A DNA stretch of 61,619 bases from Arthrobacter nitrophenolicus (GTDB taxonomy: Bacteria; Actinomycetota; Actinomycetes; Actinomycetales; Micrococcaceae): assembly GCF_000332815.1 (NCBI RefSeq), contig NZ_AOFD01000024.1, positions 1 to 61,619 on the forward strand, read 5' to 3'. Under the pieces are notes generated by a model that was given only the letters and a program-made list of their open reading frames with translations, was not told the origin of the DNA and did no database searches. Both the position numbers and the translations under genes were made by a program. Positions 27,119 to 35,378 of this stretch are shown here, piece after piece. How positions within the stretch are numbered: the stretch's first letter is position 1; the number at the start of each line of letters is the position of its first letter.

Positions 27119-28190
27119 CTACGTCATGTACTCCAGTTCGATCTTCTCCACCCAGGCGCCCATGTTCTCCTGCACGAACTCCCAGTCGATGTCCTGCTGC
27201 TTGAGGTCGGCGAAGAAGTCCACAACCTCGGGGTTGGCCTGGGCCGCGGCACCCTCGTTGACAGGCATGGAGTTGAACTGTTTGGCGAACTGGCCTTGCA
27301 CGTCCGCGCTGCCGAACCAGTCAATGAACTTCTGGGCCTGTTCCTTCTTCTCCGTGCCCTTGACGAGGGCAATCTGCTCGACCGCGAGGGGGACGCCCAC
27401 TGAGGGAATGACCGTCTCAACGTTGACATTGAAGGATTTCTCGCGGTCGGCGATGATCGAGGACGGCATCTGCCCCATGTCCACCTCGCCGGAGGCAATG
27501 CGGGCAAAGAGGTCAGTCTTCGCCACCGCGGGACTGCCGTTCTGGAAGTACTGTTCCACCTGCTTCCACCCCTCATCCGAGATGCCCAGGTCGCCCGAAT
27601 CGTCGCGGTAGCGGCTGAGGATGCCGGCGAAGACGAGCTGTGCGGTGGCGGTGCCCAGGCCTGTCACGCGCTCGTAGCGGTCCTTGAACTCGTCCTTGGT
27701 CCACAGGTCCGTCCAGTCCTGCGGGGCCGCGTCCTTGGAGATCTTGTCCGAGTTGTAGCCCAGCAGGATGGCCTGCTTGACCAGCGGCCAGTACGTCTCG
27801 CCGTCGGCCAGTTCTTCGTCCACTTCGCCCGCCCAGGAGGCTCATAGGGTTCCAGAACGTCCTCGGCCTTGATCTGGGAGAAGTACATGTTGTTCAGCCC
27901 GAACGCGACGTCGGCGATGGGGTTGTTCTTTTCGGCGATGAGTTTGTTGGTGGCGTCCGCACCGCCGGCACCCACAATTTCGATCTTGAACCCGGCCTCG
28001 GCGGCTTGGCGGTCAGCCAGTCGCCGCGGCCCTCTCCATTGGAGTTGGTGTACACCACCAGGGTGTCGCCGGAACCGCCGGCAGGGGCGGAGGCGTCGCC
28101 GGAAGCGGCCGGGGAGGTGGTGCTTCCGCCGCACCCGGCGAGAAGGGTGACGGCGACGGCGGCGGCAACCAAAGTCTGCAATTTACGCAC
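27119..28190 (-). CDS. ABC importer substrate-binding lipoprotein (two frameshifts)
   Basis: Extracellular solute-binding protein of the AfuA/FbpA-like class. The signal peptide ends in the lipobox LLAGC with C20 as the lipid anchor, followed by a Ser/Ala/Gly-rich linker and DTLVVYTNSNGEG, the usual start of the first lobe. Breaks lie at about 28005 (one G restores WLTAKAAEAGFKIEIVGAGG) and about 27839 (one C restores EPYEPSWAGEVDEELADGE), giving about 358 residues. First gene of the importer operon. The substrate cannot be read from the sequence; ferric iron, phosphonate or polyamine are the known options. Confidence 0.85.
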
Positions 28191-28259
28191 GATCAGGACT
28201 CATTTCTGACTGGAACCGGAGCATGTCCGCACAGCCTATAGCGGGGCAGGCGGAATGCG

Positions 28260-28293
28260 GGGCTGTTATTGCTATCGATTCGATAAACAGCCC
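28260..28293. promoter_or_regulatory. Long interrupted palindrome upstream of the importer operon
   Basis: Outer arms GGGCTGTT (28260-28267) and AACAGCCC (28286-28293) enclose the inner palindrome TATCGA-T-TCGATA (28273-28285). It lies 70 bases upstream of the lipoprotein start, in the 168-base gap after the thioesterase gene. An operator for the importer is likely; a hairpin terminator is less likely because no T-run follows on either strand. Confidence 0.5.
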
Positions 28294-28358
28294 GGCTGTC
28301 CAATGTGGTCCAGTCGCGGGAACTGATGGAGGCGTGCGGATTAACGCCGGGTGAAAGG

Positions 28359-28792
28359 TCAGTCCTGGGTGATGGTCTCCGTTAAATGGTGCGTGGGGAT
28401 GCGGTCCCGGTCGTAGGTGATCTCCGTGTAGCCGTGGGGCTCGGGCCTTCCGGCCGGGCTCAGGTTCACGAACACAATCTCTTCGATGGTGAGGATGCTC
28501 TGCCGGGTGATCATGTTCCGGACTTCGGCCCGCATGGTCAGGGAAGTCCGCCCGAACCTGGTGGCCGTCAGTCCCATCTCGATGAGGTCGCCCTGGACTG
28601 CCGAACTTACAAAGTTGATTTCGGAAATGTACTTGGTGACCGCCCGGCCGTTGCCCAGTTGAAGGATGGCGTAGATCGCCGCTTCCTCGTCGATCCACTT
28701 CAGCAGCTGCCGCCAAACAAAGTCCCGTTCGCGTTCAGGTCCTCGGGGCGCACCCATTTGCGGGTGCGGAAGGTGATGTCTGCTGTTTCCAT
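28359..28792 (-). CDS. Acyl-CoA thioesterase, hotdog fold (frameshifted)
   Basis: YciA/BFIT-type thioesterase that hydrolyses acyl-CoA to free acid and CoA. The ATG at 28792 opens METADITFRTRKWVRPEDLNANGTLFGG, where NANGTLFGG is the family's catalytic region. The frame then breaks near 28705; one C (AGCTGCTG to AGCCTGCTG, coding strand) continues it as SLLKWIDEEAAIYAI to the stop at 28359, for about 144 residues. Without this correction only the C-terminal 130 residues would be read, without the catalytic motif. Stands alone, upstream of the importer operon on the same strand. Confidence 0.82.
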
Positions 28793-28850
28793 AGGCCGAG
28801 ATTAGCTGAGGGCCGGAAGGCTTTGCGGAGTGTGACGGCCCCAGCCGCCC

Positions 28851-29354
28851 CTAGGCCATGGCCGTATGGGCGGCACTGCGCGCGTGGATGCTCTTGGCGT
28901 AGCAGTATGAGTGCTCCACGCCCACATACGGGCCGAAGTTGGGCACCGGCTCGAACCCGGAATTCTGGTAGAAGGTCCGGCCGTCCGGCTGGGCGGAACC
29001 GGCCTCGGCCTTGATGCGCGTGATCCCCTGCTTGAACGCCTCCGCTTCCAGCGCCGCGAGGATGGAGCTGGCAACGCCCGAGCCGCGCGTGTAGGGGACC
29101 ACGTACAGCCGTTTGATCTCCGCAATGGTCGGGTCGAGGAGTCGCAGGCCGCCGCACCCTACGGGTTGGCCGGATCCCTTGTCATAGGCCACGATGAAGA
29201 CGGCGCAGTCGGCGCTCGACGGCGGGGTGCCGGGTTCGTGGTCCGGGGTGCCGAAGCGGGCATCAAGTTCCGCCTGCTGCGCGCGGCGCAGATCTGCCCC
29301 GACGGGGTTCGACCAGGGAACCTGGCGGATGTTCAGCCTTGGATTGGTCTGCAT
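28851..29354 (-). CDS. GNAT-family N-acetyltransferase
   Basis: 167 residues, single GNAT domain. The acetyl-CoA pyrophosphate loop is RGSGVA within IKRLYVVPYTRGSGVASSILAALEAEA. The preceding strand PVGCGGLRLLDPTIAEIK and the following YQNSGFEPVPNFGPYVG are typical of motif A/B order. Acceptor unknown. Divergent from the MarR gene at 29509 with 154 bases between. Confidence 0.88.
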   Translation of the reverse strand: MQTNPRLNIRQVPWSNPVGADLRRAQQAELDARFGTPDHEPGTPPSSADCAVFIVAYDKGSGQPVGCGGLRLLDPTIAEIKRLYVVPYTRGSGVASSILAALEAEAFKQGITRIKAEAGSAQPDGRTFYQNSGFEPVPNFGPYVGVEHSYCYAKSIHARSAAHTAMA

Positions 29355-29471
29355 AGTTGCCTCGTTTCGCCGGAGGGTTATGCACTAAAAGGCTAGAAGC
29401 ATGCGGTTACGCGGGTGTTTCTTCCGGGTAAGGGGCTGGATAACACCAAGAGCCACCAATAGTCAGGTTAC

Positions 29472-29503
29472 TTGGCAGTCTAGTTATCAGACGGTCTAAA
29501 CTA
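29472..29503 (+). promoter_or_regulatory. Promoter with inverted repeat ahead of the MarR gene
   Basis: TTGGCA (29472-29477) and TAAACT (29497-29502), 19 bases apart, could serve as -35 and -10. The inverted repeat TAGTT-N13-AACTA (29481-29503) overlaps them, as expected for autorepression by a MarR protein. The ATG at 29509 follows so closely that the transcript would have almost no leader. Confidence 0.4.
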
Positions 29504-29508
29504 ATCCC

Positions 29509-30024
29509 ATGGTTTCCACAGGTAACGAAGGCTCCGGCTACTGGTACGGTCCGGACGGGCAGCTGGACTACGGCGCTGCCGTTTTGAAGTCCCTGCGCGA
29601 TTACCGCTCGGCAGAAACCAGCATGCGCCGCTCCACCAGGGATTCCATGGGAATGGGGGAGACCGACCTTCTGGCGCTGCGGTACCTCCTGCGTGTGCAG
29701 GCCTCGGGCAAGACCGTGGTGCCCAAGGACCTGAGCCAGTTCCTGGGCATCACCAGCGCCTCCACCACCTCGTTGATCGACCGGCTGGTGGCGAGCGGCC
29801 ACGTCCGGCGCGAGGCCCATCCTTCGGACCGCCGCTCCGTCGTGGTTGTGCCCACTGTGGAATCGGACCAGGAAGTGCGCGAAACACTGGGCGCCATGCA
29901 CCGCCGAATGATGGCTGTGGCGGAGAGCCTGACCGCGGATGAGGCGCGCATCGTTGTGGAATTCCTGGAGCGGATGACCGAGGCGGTCAGCGCCCAGGAG
30001 GCCACGCACGCCAAAAGTAGCTAG
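29509..30024 (+). CDS. MarR-family regulator
   Basis: 171 residues with the winged helix-turn-helix in the middle (about 60-125): LLRVQASGKTVVPKDLSQFLG, ITSASTTSLIDRLVASGHVRREAHPSDRRSVVVV, where the DxRS wing tip is diagnostic. Helical dimerisation segments lie on either side. Its target is unclear. It could act on itself, on the divergent GNAT gene, or on the following small-protein/kinase operon, whose leader carries a related TAG-rich repeat (ACTAG-N9-CTAGT at 30029-30047). Confidence 0.88.
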   Translation: MVSTGNEGSGYWYGPDGQLDYGAAVLKSLRDYRSAETSMRRSTRDSMGMGETDLLALRYLLRVQASGKTVVPKDLSQFLGITSASTTSLIDRLVASGHVRREAHPSDRRSVVVVPTVESDQEVRETLGAMHRRMMAVAESLTADEARIVVEFLERMTEAVSAQEATHAKSS

Positions 30025-30071
30025 ATGCACTAGCTAGTTTGACTAGTAATATGTAAGCTTACGATCAACCC

Positions 30072-30368
30072 TTGAATGAACTGCCCGATGGAGTCGTGAG
30101 CGCGTTGATCACTTTTACCGAAGTTTTGCCGCAGCAGAGCAGCGGAATGCACTGCGGAATGCCCATGGAACTGGTGACTCCCGCCCTCGGGGGTGCCGCC
30201 GTGCTTTACACCTTCGAGCCTGTTGGACAAGGAGCCGTGGAGCTGCCCCCGGTCTGGCGCTGCAGGTGCGGTTTCCAGCTGGACGCCTGGCAGCCCTCTG
30301 CCCAGGCCGCCGGGCACACCTCCGCTGCCTCCGATCCCGCCCGGGCCACTGCGCCGTACGCCGCATGA
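30072..30368 (+). CDS. Small protein coupled to the Ser/Thr kinase, unknown
   Basis: 98 residues from a TTG start (MNELPDGVV); a GTG eight codons later is an alternative. Not recognised. It has cysteines in MHCGMP and WRCRCGFQLDAW that could form a small metal site. The C-terminus is Ala-rich and probably disordered. Its stop overlaps the kinase ATG in ATGA, which is the main argument that it is real and made with the kinase. Confidence 0.55.
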   Translation: MNELPDGVVSALITFTEVLPQQSSGMHCGMPMELVTPALGGAAVLYTFEPVGQGAVELPPVWRCRCGFQLDAWQPSAQAAGHTSAASDPARATAPYAA

Positions 30369-31297
30369 ACACCCCCGCCCTTGCACCCCCGGTTCATGGG
30401 CGCCGCGCAACGCTTCCTGACGGGGACGGGATCCTGGCTGGCCGGTTTCGGCTGCGGGAACGTCTGGGACGCGGATCCGTTGCGGAGGTCTTCCGTGCTG
30501 TGGACATGAACGGCGGGCCGGACGTTGCAGTCAAGGTGGCGGTGGAGAACTCGGAGAAGCAGCACGGGCGTATCGGCAACGAAGCGGCTGTCCTGGCCGC
30601 CCTTCACCATCCGTCCATCATCAGGTTCATCGCGCAAGGCGTGATGCCGTCCGGCGGCCCGCGCGGCGGACTGCCGTTCGTGGTGGAGGAACTTGCGCTG
30701 GGAACCAGCCTTGCAGAGGCCGTCCGCAGCAACCGCAGTCAACCCGACGAGGTAGCCGGCTGGGCTGTCGGGCTGTTCGGTGCGCTCGCCCACCTTCATG
30801 GCCGTGGCCTGGTGCACCGGGACGTCAAGCCCGCCAACCTGATGCTGAGCGGACTGCGGCGGAGCCCGGTGCGGATCATCGACTTTGGGATCGCCGCTGC
30901 CGCCGGATCGGCGCCGGAACCTGGCATGTCCTCCGGCACCGTGCACTACATGAGCCCGGAACAGGCATCCGGCGGCGAGACTGAAACGTCCTGGGACGTC
31001 TACTCGATGGGGCTTGTCCTGTTGGAGCTCCTGACCGGGACTAAGGCATTTCCCGGAACCGCGATCGAGTCGCTGGTGGCCAGGACGCTCCGCAGCCCCC
31101 ATGTTCCGGACTGGCTGCCGCCCGGCTGGCAGACCTTCCTCCGCTCCCTGACGGCGATGGAAAGCGGGGAGCGGCCGACGGCGGCGGAGGCCGCGCGCAT
31201 GGCCTCCCGGCTTCTTCCCAAACCCGCCGAAGAGGGCTTCAGTCCCTGCCGCAGGATGGCTGTTTTTCCTGCCCGCAGGATCCGGCAGTTGGTCTAG
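30365..31297 (+). CDS. Serine/threonine protein kinase, soluble
   Basis: 310 residues with a complete Hanks-type kinase domain: glycine loop LGRGSVAEVF, ATP-binding Lys57 (VAVKVAV), catalytic loop HRDVKPAN with Asp153, DFG Asp173, and the APE equivalent YMSPEQ. Unlike PknA/PknB there is no membrane helix or extracellular PASTA domain, so it acts in the cytoplasm. It starts in an ATGA overlap with the small upstream gene. Its stop shares CTAG (31294-31297) with the convergent phosphatase gene. Confidence 0.9.
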   Translation: MNTPALAPPVHGRRATLPDGDGILAGRFRLRERLGRGSVAEVFRAVDMNGGPDVAVKVAVENSEKQHGRIGNEAAVLAALHHPSIIRFIAQGVMPSGGPRGGLPFVVEELALGTSLAEAVRSNRSQPDEVAGWAVGLFGALAHLHGRGLVHRDVKPANLMLSGLRRSPVRIIDFGIAAAAGSAPEPGMSSGTVHYMSPEQASGGETETSWDVYSMGLVLLELLTGTKAFPGTAIESLVARTLRSPHVPDWLPPGWQTFLRSLTAMESGERPTAAEAARMASRLLPKPAEEGFSPCRRMAVFPARRIRQLV

Positions 31298-31971
31298 GCG
31301 CCTGTTGCGTCACTGCCCGTAGGGTCCGCTGCCGTTGGATCGGCAAGTGACAGTCCGCCTACCGGGCTGCCGTCCCAGTGGATCAGCTTCCATCCGACGT
31401 CCGGGTCACCTTCAAGGGCCACGATTCCCGTGTTGGCCAACACGTGGCGGGCTGCGAATTCATGGTCCACGTCGCCGGCGCGGCGGCCCGCCCATGTACG
31501 GATCGCGGCGCCGTGGCTCACTACTGCGGCCGCCTGGTGCTGTGCGTCGAACGCCCGCTCCACAACCTGCCGGATCGCCGCATCAAACCGCTCAAAGAAT
31601 GTGTGTCCGTCCGGACCGGCCGGCATGCGCTGGTCCAGGTCCCCCGCAGCCCAAGAGAACACGGTTCCCATGTAGCGCTTGTGGGACTCATGGTCAGTCA
31701 GTTTCTCCAGGGCCCCGGCTTCGATCTCGTGCAGGCCCTCAAGCACCTCGACGTCCAGGCCGTGCACACGTGCCAGCGGAGCAGCCGTGATTTGGGTCCT
31801 GATCAGCGTTGACGCGTACAGGGCCCCGATGGGCTCATTGGCCAGGGACCGCGCCATGGCCTCGGCCTGCCGCTCACCAAGTTCCGTCAGTCCGGGCCCC
31901 GGGTGGGCGGTATCCAACTGGCCGAGGACGTTGCCGGGGGTCTGTCCGTGGCGGATGAGCAACAGCTTCAT
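31294..31971 (-). CDS. Histidine phosphatase family protein
   Basis: 225 residues of the phosphoglycerate-mutase-like superfamily. The phosphorylated His8 is in LLIRHGQTPGN, and the second catalytic His in AVVSHGAAIRTW. Glu in HEIEAGALEKL fits the acid residue. The substrate is unknown; it may act on a small phosphorylated metabolite. A Pro/Thr-rich tail follows the domain. Intact frame. Confidence 0.88.
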   Translation of the reverse strand: MKLLLIRHGQTPGNVLGQLDTAHPGPGLTELGERQAEAMARSLANEPIGALYASTLIRTQITAAPLARVHGLDVEVLEGLHEIEAGALEKLTDHESHKRYMGTVFSWAAGDLDQRMPAGPDGHTFFERFDAAIRQVVERAFDAQHQAAAVVSHGAAIRTWAGRRAGDVDHEFAARHVLANTGIVALEGDPDVGWKLIHWDGSPVGGLSLADPTAADPTGSDATGA

Positions 31972-32036
31972 GCTCTCAAGTTTCGCACCCCGGGCACCTG
32001 GCTGAGGACCTGCCCACTGTCCCCGGGCAGAGCGAA

Positions 32037-32063
32037 GGCGCTGGCCTTCCCAGGCCAGGCGCC
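32037..32063 (-). terminator. Probable purB terminator hairpin
   Basis: GGCGCTGGCCT (32037-32047), loop TCCC, AGGCCAGGCGCC (32052-32063): a strong hairpin with one unpaired C, 34 bases beyond the purB stop. No T-run follows, as is common in high-GC actinobacteria. The single bulge would vanish if a C had been lost from the left arm. Confidence 0.45.
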
Positions 32064-32096
32064 GTCGTCGTAATTCTCCTGCCCCTGCGGGGCGGG

Positions 32097-33539
32097 CTAC
32101 TTGAGGTGGTCCACCAACTGGTCCGCGATGCCCGTGTACTTGCCGGGTGTGAGTGCGAGCAGGCGTGCCTCGGCTTCGGTGGAAAGGCCGAGGCTCTGCA
32201 CGAACTCCCGCATGCGCGCGGCATCCACGCGCTGGCCGCGGGTGAGGTCCTTGAGCCGCTCGTAGGGGTTCTCCATGCCCTTGACGCCGGCGACGGCCTC
32301 GGCACGCATGACCATCTGGATGGCTTCGCCCAGGACTTCCCAGTTCGTGTCCAGGTCGCCGGCCATCACGTCCTCTGCAACATCCAGGCGCTCCAGGCCC
32401 TTGGCCACGTTGGAGATGGCCAGCAGCGAGTGGCCGAAGGCCACGCCGATGTTGCGCTGGCTGGAGGAGTCCGTGAGGTCGCGCTGCCAGCGGGACGTCA
32501 CCAGGGTTGCCGCCAGGGTGTCCAGCAGGCCATTCGAGATTTCCAGGTTCGCTTCGGCGTTCTCGAAGCGGATCGGGTTGACCTTGTGCGGCATGGTGGA
32601 GGAGCCGGTGGCGCCCGCAACCGGGATCTGCGCGAAGTAGCCGATGGAGATGTAGCTCCAGATGTCGGTGCAGACGTTGTGCAGGATGCGGTTGAAGCGG
32701 GCCACGTCGGCGTACAGCTCGGCCTGCCAGTCGTGGCTTTCGATCTGGGTGGTAAGGGGGTTCCAGGTCAGTCCCAGGCCCTCCACGAAGGACCGGGAGA
32801 CCTCCTGCCAGTCGGCGCCGGGAACAGATGCGACATGGGCGGCGTAGGTTCCGGTGGCACCGTTGATCTTGCCCAGGTACTCGGTCTTTGCGATCCGGTC
32901 CAGCTGGCGGTTCAGGCGGTGCGCGATGACCGCGAGCTCCTTGCCCAGGGTGGTGGGCGTGGCCGGCTGCCCGTGCGTCCGGGAGAGCATGGGAACGGAG
33001 CGGTTGTCCTCAGCCATTCTGCCGATCTGGGCCACCAGGGCGCTGGCGGCGGGCAGCCACACGTCCTCCACAGCACCCTTGACGCCGAGGGCGTAGGAGA
33101 GGTTGTTGATGTCCTCGGAGGTGCAGCCGAAGTGCACCATGGCCGTCAGGTTTTCGATGCCGATGCCGGGAAGGCGCCTGCCGATGTAGTACTCCACGGC
33201 CTTCACGTCGTGGACCGTGACCGCTTCGATTTCGGCGAGTTCGGCCACGGAGGCGGCGTCGAATTCGGTGACGATGGCGCGGAGCTGGTCCTGCTGGTCC
33301 TGGCTGAGCGCTCCGGCGCCCGGGAGCACGTTGTTGCTGGTCAGGTGGATGAGCCATTCAACTTCGACAGCCACACGGTCCCGGTTCAGGGCGGCTTCGG
33401 ACAGGTAGTCCACCAGCGGTGCTACGGCGGACTGGTAGCGGCCGTCCAGGGGACCGAGGGCGATCTTTTCCTGTGACGCGGCGAGGGCCAGGCGTCCTGA
33501 GGGCGTACGTGTATCAGCTGTGGCGGCAGTTTCAGGCAT
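32097..33539 (-). CDS. purB: Adenylosuccinate lyase
   Basis: 480 residues, intact. It catalyses two steps of purine synthesis: SAICAR to AICAR plus fumarate, and adenylosuccinate to AMP plus fumarate. The fumarase/aspartase signature is GSSTMPHKVNP. MVHFGCTSEDINNLSYAL contains the conserved TSEDINN. It belongs to the same superfamily as PcaB but the motif and length mark it as PurB. Start ATG at 33539 (MPETAATADTR). Monocistronic, divergent from the WXG-type pair. Confidence 0.95.
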   Translation of the reverse strand: MPETAATADTRTPSGRLALAASQEKIALGPLDGRYQSAVAPLVDYLSEAALNRDRVAVEVEWLIHLTSNNVLPGAGALSQDQQDQLRAIVTEFDAASVAELAEIEAVTVHDVKAVEYYIGRRLPGIGIENLTAMVHFGCTSEDINNLSYALGVKGAVEDVWLPAASALVAQIGRMAEDNRSVPMLSRTHGQPATPTTLGKELAVIAHRLNRQLDRIAKTEYLGKINGATGTYAAHVASVPGADWQEVSRSFVEGLGLTWNPLTTQIESHDWQAELYADVARFNRILHNVCTDIWSYISIGYFAQIPVAGATGSSTMPHKVNPIRFENAEANLEISNGLLDTLAATLVTSRWQRDLTDSSSQRNIGVAFGHSLLAISNVAKGLERLDVAEDVMAGDLDTNWEVLGEAIQMVMRAEAVAGVKGMENPYERLKDLTRGQRVDAARMREFVQSLGLSTEAEARLLALTPGKYTGIADQLVDHLK

Positions 33540-33714
33540 GTGCTGATTGTTTCACGAACTCAGGTGGCCCCCGAAGCGTGCCTGCCCACGTTACTTGTCC
33601 ACATAGTCGACGGCGGTGCTTCGGCTGGTCCCGGATTGTTCGTAGCGTGGGCGCAACAGCCAGAACGGCACGGGTATCAACGGCACCGGGAAGCCGGAGG
33701 AGGGGAGAACTCAC

Positions 33715-34017
33715 ATGGGGAACGACCCTGGCGGCAGTATCTGGGGTGTCACCGCGCAGCGCAGCGCCGAAGTACAGCAGCTCGCTGCTCGGCTCATTCT
33801 CTGTGAGGCCCGGGCAGAAGAAGTACTTGCGGGGTTTCGGGAGATCCAAATGCAGGAATGGCAGTCTCCGGCCGGCCAGGCCTACCGGAACACGGTCAGC
33901 CTCCAGGCCGCGGCCATGCGTCGGGTCCTCGACTCCCTCCACGAAGCGGCAAGCTCGGTGACGAGCCACGCGAGGGCGGTGCTGGCGTCCGAGTGTAATT
34001 ACGGCGGGCCATCCTGA
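33715..34017 (+). CDS. WXG100-like small protein
   Basis: 100 residues, predicted all-helical, without signal peptide. EWQSPAGQAYR (48-58) has the Trp-x-Ser/Gly turn followed by Ala and an aromatic residue seen in WXG100 (ESAT-6-like) proteins, between two long helices. ATG 33715 has GGAGGAGGGG upstream. The stop overlaps the next ATG by one base (TGATG), so it is coupled to the hydrolase gene. No type VII secretion core genes (EccC/EssC) are in the window; if secreted, the machinery is elsewhere. Confidence 0.65.
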   Translation: MGNDPGGSIWGVTAQRSAEVQQLAARLILCEARAEEVLAGFREIQMQEWQSPAGQAYRNTVSLQAAAMRRVLDSLHEAASSVTSHARAVLASECNYGGPS

Positions 34018-35363
34018 TGGGGGAAGAAACCCCGTCGGACACAGGAGCGGCCTTCCGGCTGTCCCGTCCAGCCGGGGAGGGCAACATGGTCATCTCCGGA
34101 GGCATCGGTGGATTCAGCTTCCAGCTTGAGGAACTGGCCTCCGGTTCAGCCCGACTGGATGACCTGGCATCCCGGCTCGGAGCCGTAGAGGGCGACGCGT
34201 GGCGGGTGTGGCAGGAACTGGCGCAATTCCAGAATGAGCCCCGGTCCACGGGAACGGCAGCCCTCCTTGCGGTGGGTGCCGCGAATGAGGCCCTCCGTGC
34301 CGTTCGGACTGAGCTCCAAGGGATCAGCAGCCGGGTGCGCCAGTGCAGGCATGATTACGAAGCGGCGGAAGCCCGGTCCCGGACGTTCAGGAGCCTCGGA
34401 ATGTGGAGCCCTGCGGCGGAACTGGAGAAGCACGCCGACTTTTGGCGGACAGGATTCCTCAACCGAAATGCCGCCGAGATGCTGGTGGGCGACTCCGTTG
34501 CTGCACTGGCAGCACTCAAGTCCCTGGTCGAGGGTGGAATTCCAGGTCTGAGGCCGGAACCGCTCGACGTGCGGCAGGAGGAAAGCGTTCCGATAAGCCT
34601 TAAGGCTTCACCTGCCGGCCTCCTGGAGCGGATCCGGCTGATCGAACAACGGGGCAGCGGATACATCGAGGTTGTCGAAGTTGACCAGGACGGCCGAAAG
34701 GCGTACGTGGTGGTCATCCCGGGCACACAGATGGCGGAGGAAGACTCCGGCCGCAATCCCTTCGATCTCGGTGGGATAGCAGACGGGCTGGGCAGTAATT
34801 CAGCGGTCGTCAATGCCGCCGTTGTCCAGGCGCTTCGGTCGGCTGGAGCGGAACCCGGATCGCCGGTGGTCGCTGCCGGCTACAGCCAGGGCGGAATTCA
34901 CGCCATGAATCTGGCGGCCGACCAGCAGTTTCGATCCGAGTACGACATGAAGTATGTCGTCACGGCGGGATCACCCGTCGGCCGGATAACACCGCCGCCT
35001 GACGTCAACACCCTCCACCTGGAACATCGGACCGACTGGGTCCCCGGGAGCGACGGCTCACCCAATGCGGACACCGCCAACCAGGTCACGGTGACAATGA
35101 CCAACGACCTTCACGTCCGGGTAGGGGAGGATGTGGGACTGGGCCCTGGCCACAGTTTCGATGGGTACCAGGAAGCCGCACGCCTGGTCGCCGGCAGCAG
35201 CGATCCGTCCCTTGTGCATTCCACCGCGGTGCTGGCAGGAGTCCTGGGAGCGGGCGGGACGGCCACGGCTACCAGGTACTCCCTGTCCCGCACCAAGGGC
35301 CCCACTCCCACGCTCGCGCCCCAAGACCCCCGCGCCCATGAGCGGGGGCATGGCGGCCGGTAG
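34017..35363 (+). CDS. WXG/alpha-beta-hydrolase protein, putative secreted esterase or lipase
   Basis: 448 residues. About 25-170 is helical and WXG-like (the region around DAWRVWQELAQFQ resembles a second WXG hairpin). About 215-395 is an alpha/beta hydrolase with a recognisable triad: Ser290 in GYSQGG, Asp340 in HRTDWVPG and His379 in PGHSFDGY. The tail after 410 is Gly/Thr/Pro-rich and probably disordered. No classical signal peptide or membrane helix. Coupling to the WXG100-like gene and its own helical N-terminus suggest export as a pair. Substrate unknown; an acyl ester is likely from the fold. Confidence 0.68.
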   Translation: MGEETPSDTGAAFRLSRPAGEGNMVISGGIGGFSFQLEELASGSARLDDLASRLGAVEGDAWRVWQELAQFQNEPRSTGTAALLAVGAANEALRAVRTELQGISSRVRQCRHDYEAAEARSRTFRSLGMWSPAAELEKHADFWRTGFLNRNAAEMLVGDSVAALAALKSLVEGGIPGLRPEPLDVRQEESVPISLKASPAGLLERIRLIEQRGSGYIEVVEVDQDGRKAYVVVIPGTQMAEEDSGRNPFDLGGIADGLGSNSAVVNAAVVQALRSAGAEPGSPVVAAGYSQGGIHAMNLAADQQFRSEYDMKYVVTAGSPVGRITPPPDVNTLHLEHRTDWVPGSDGSPNADTANQVTVTMTNDLHVRVGEDVGLGPGHSFDGYQEAARLVAGSSDPSLVHSTAVLAGVLGAGGTATATRYSLSRTKGPTPTLAPQDPRAHERGHGGR

Positions 35364-35378
35364 GGCCGGCCCTGCGGG

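Noticed and set aside
33715..35363. A full type VII secretion locus
   Set aside because: Only substrate-like genes are present. No FtsK/SpoIIIE-type ATPase, EccB/D/E or mycosin was found in the window.
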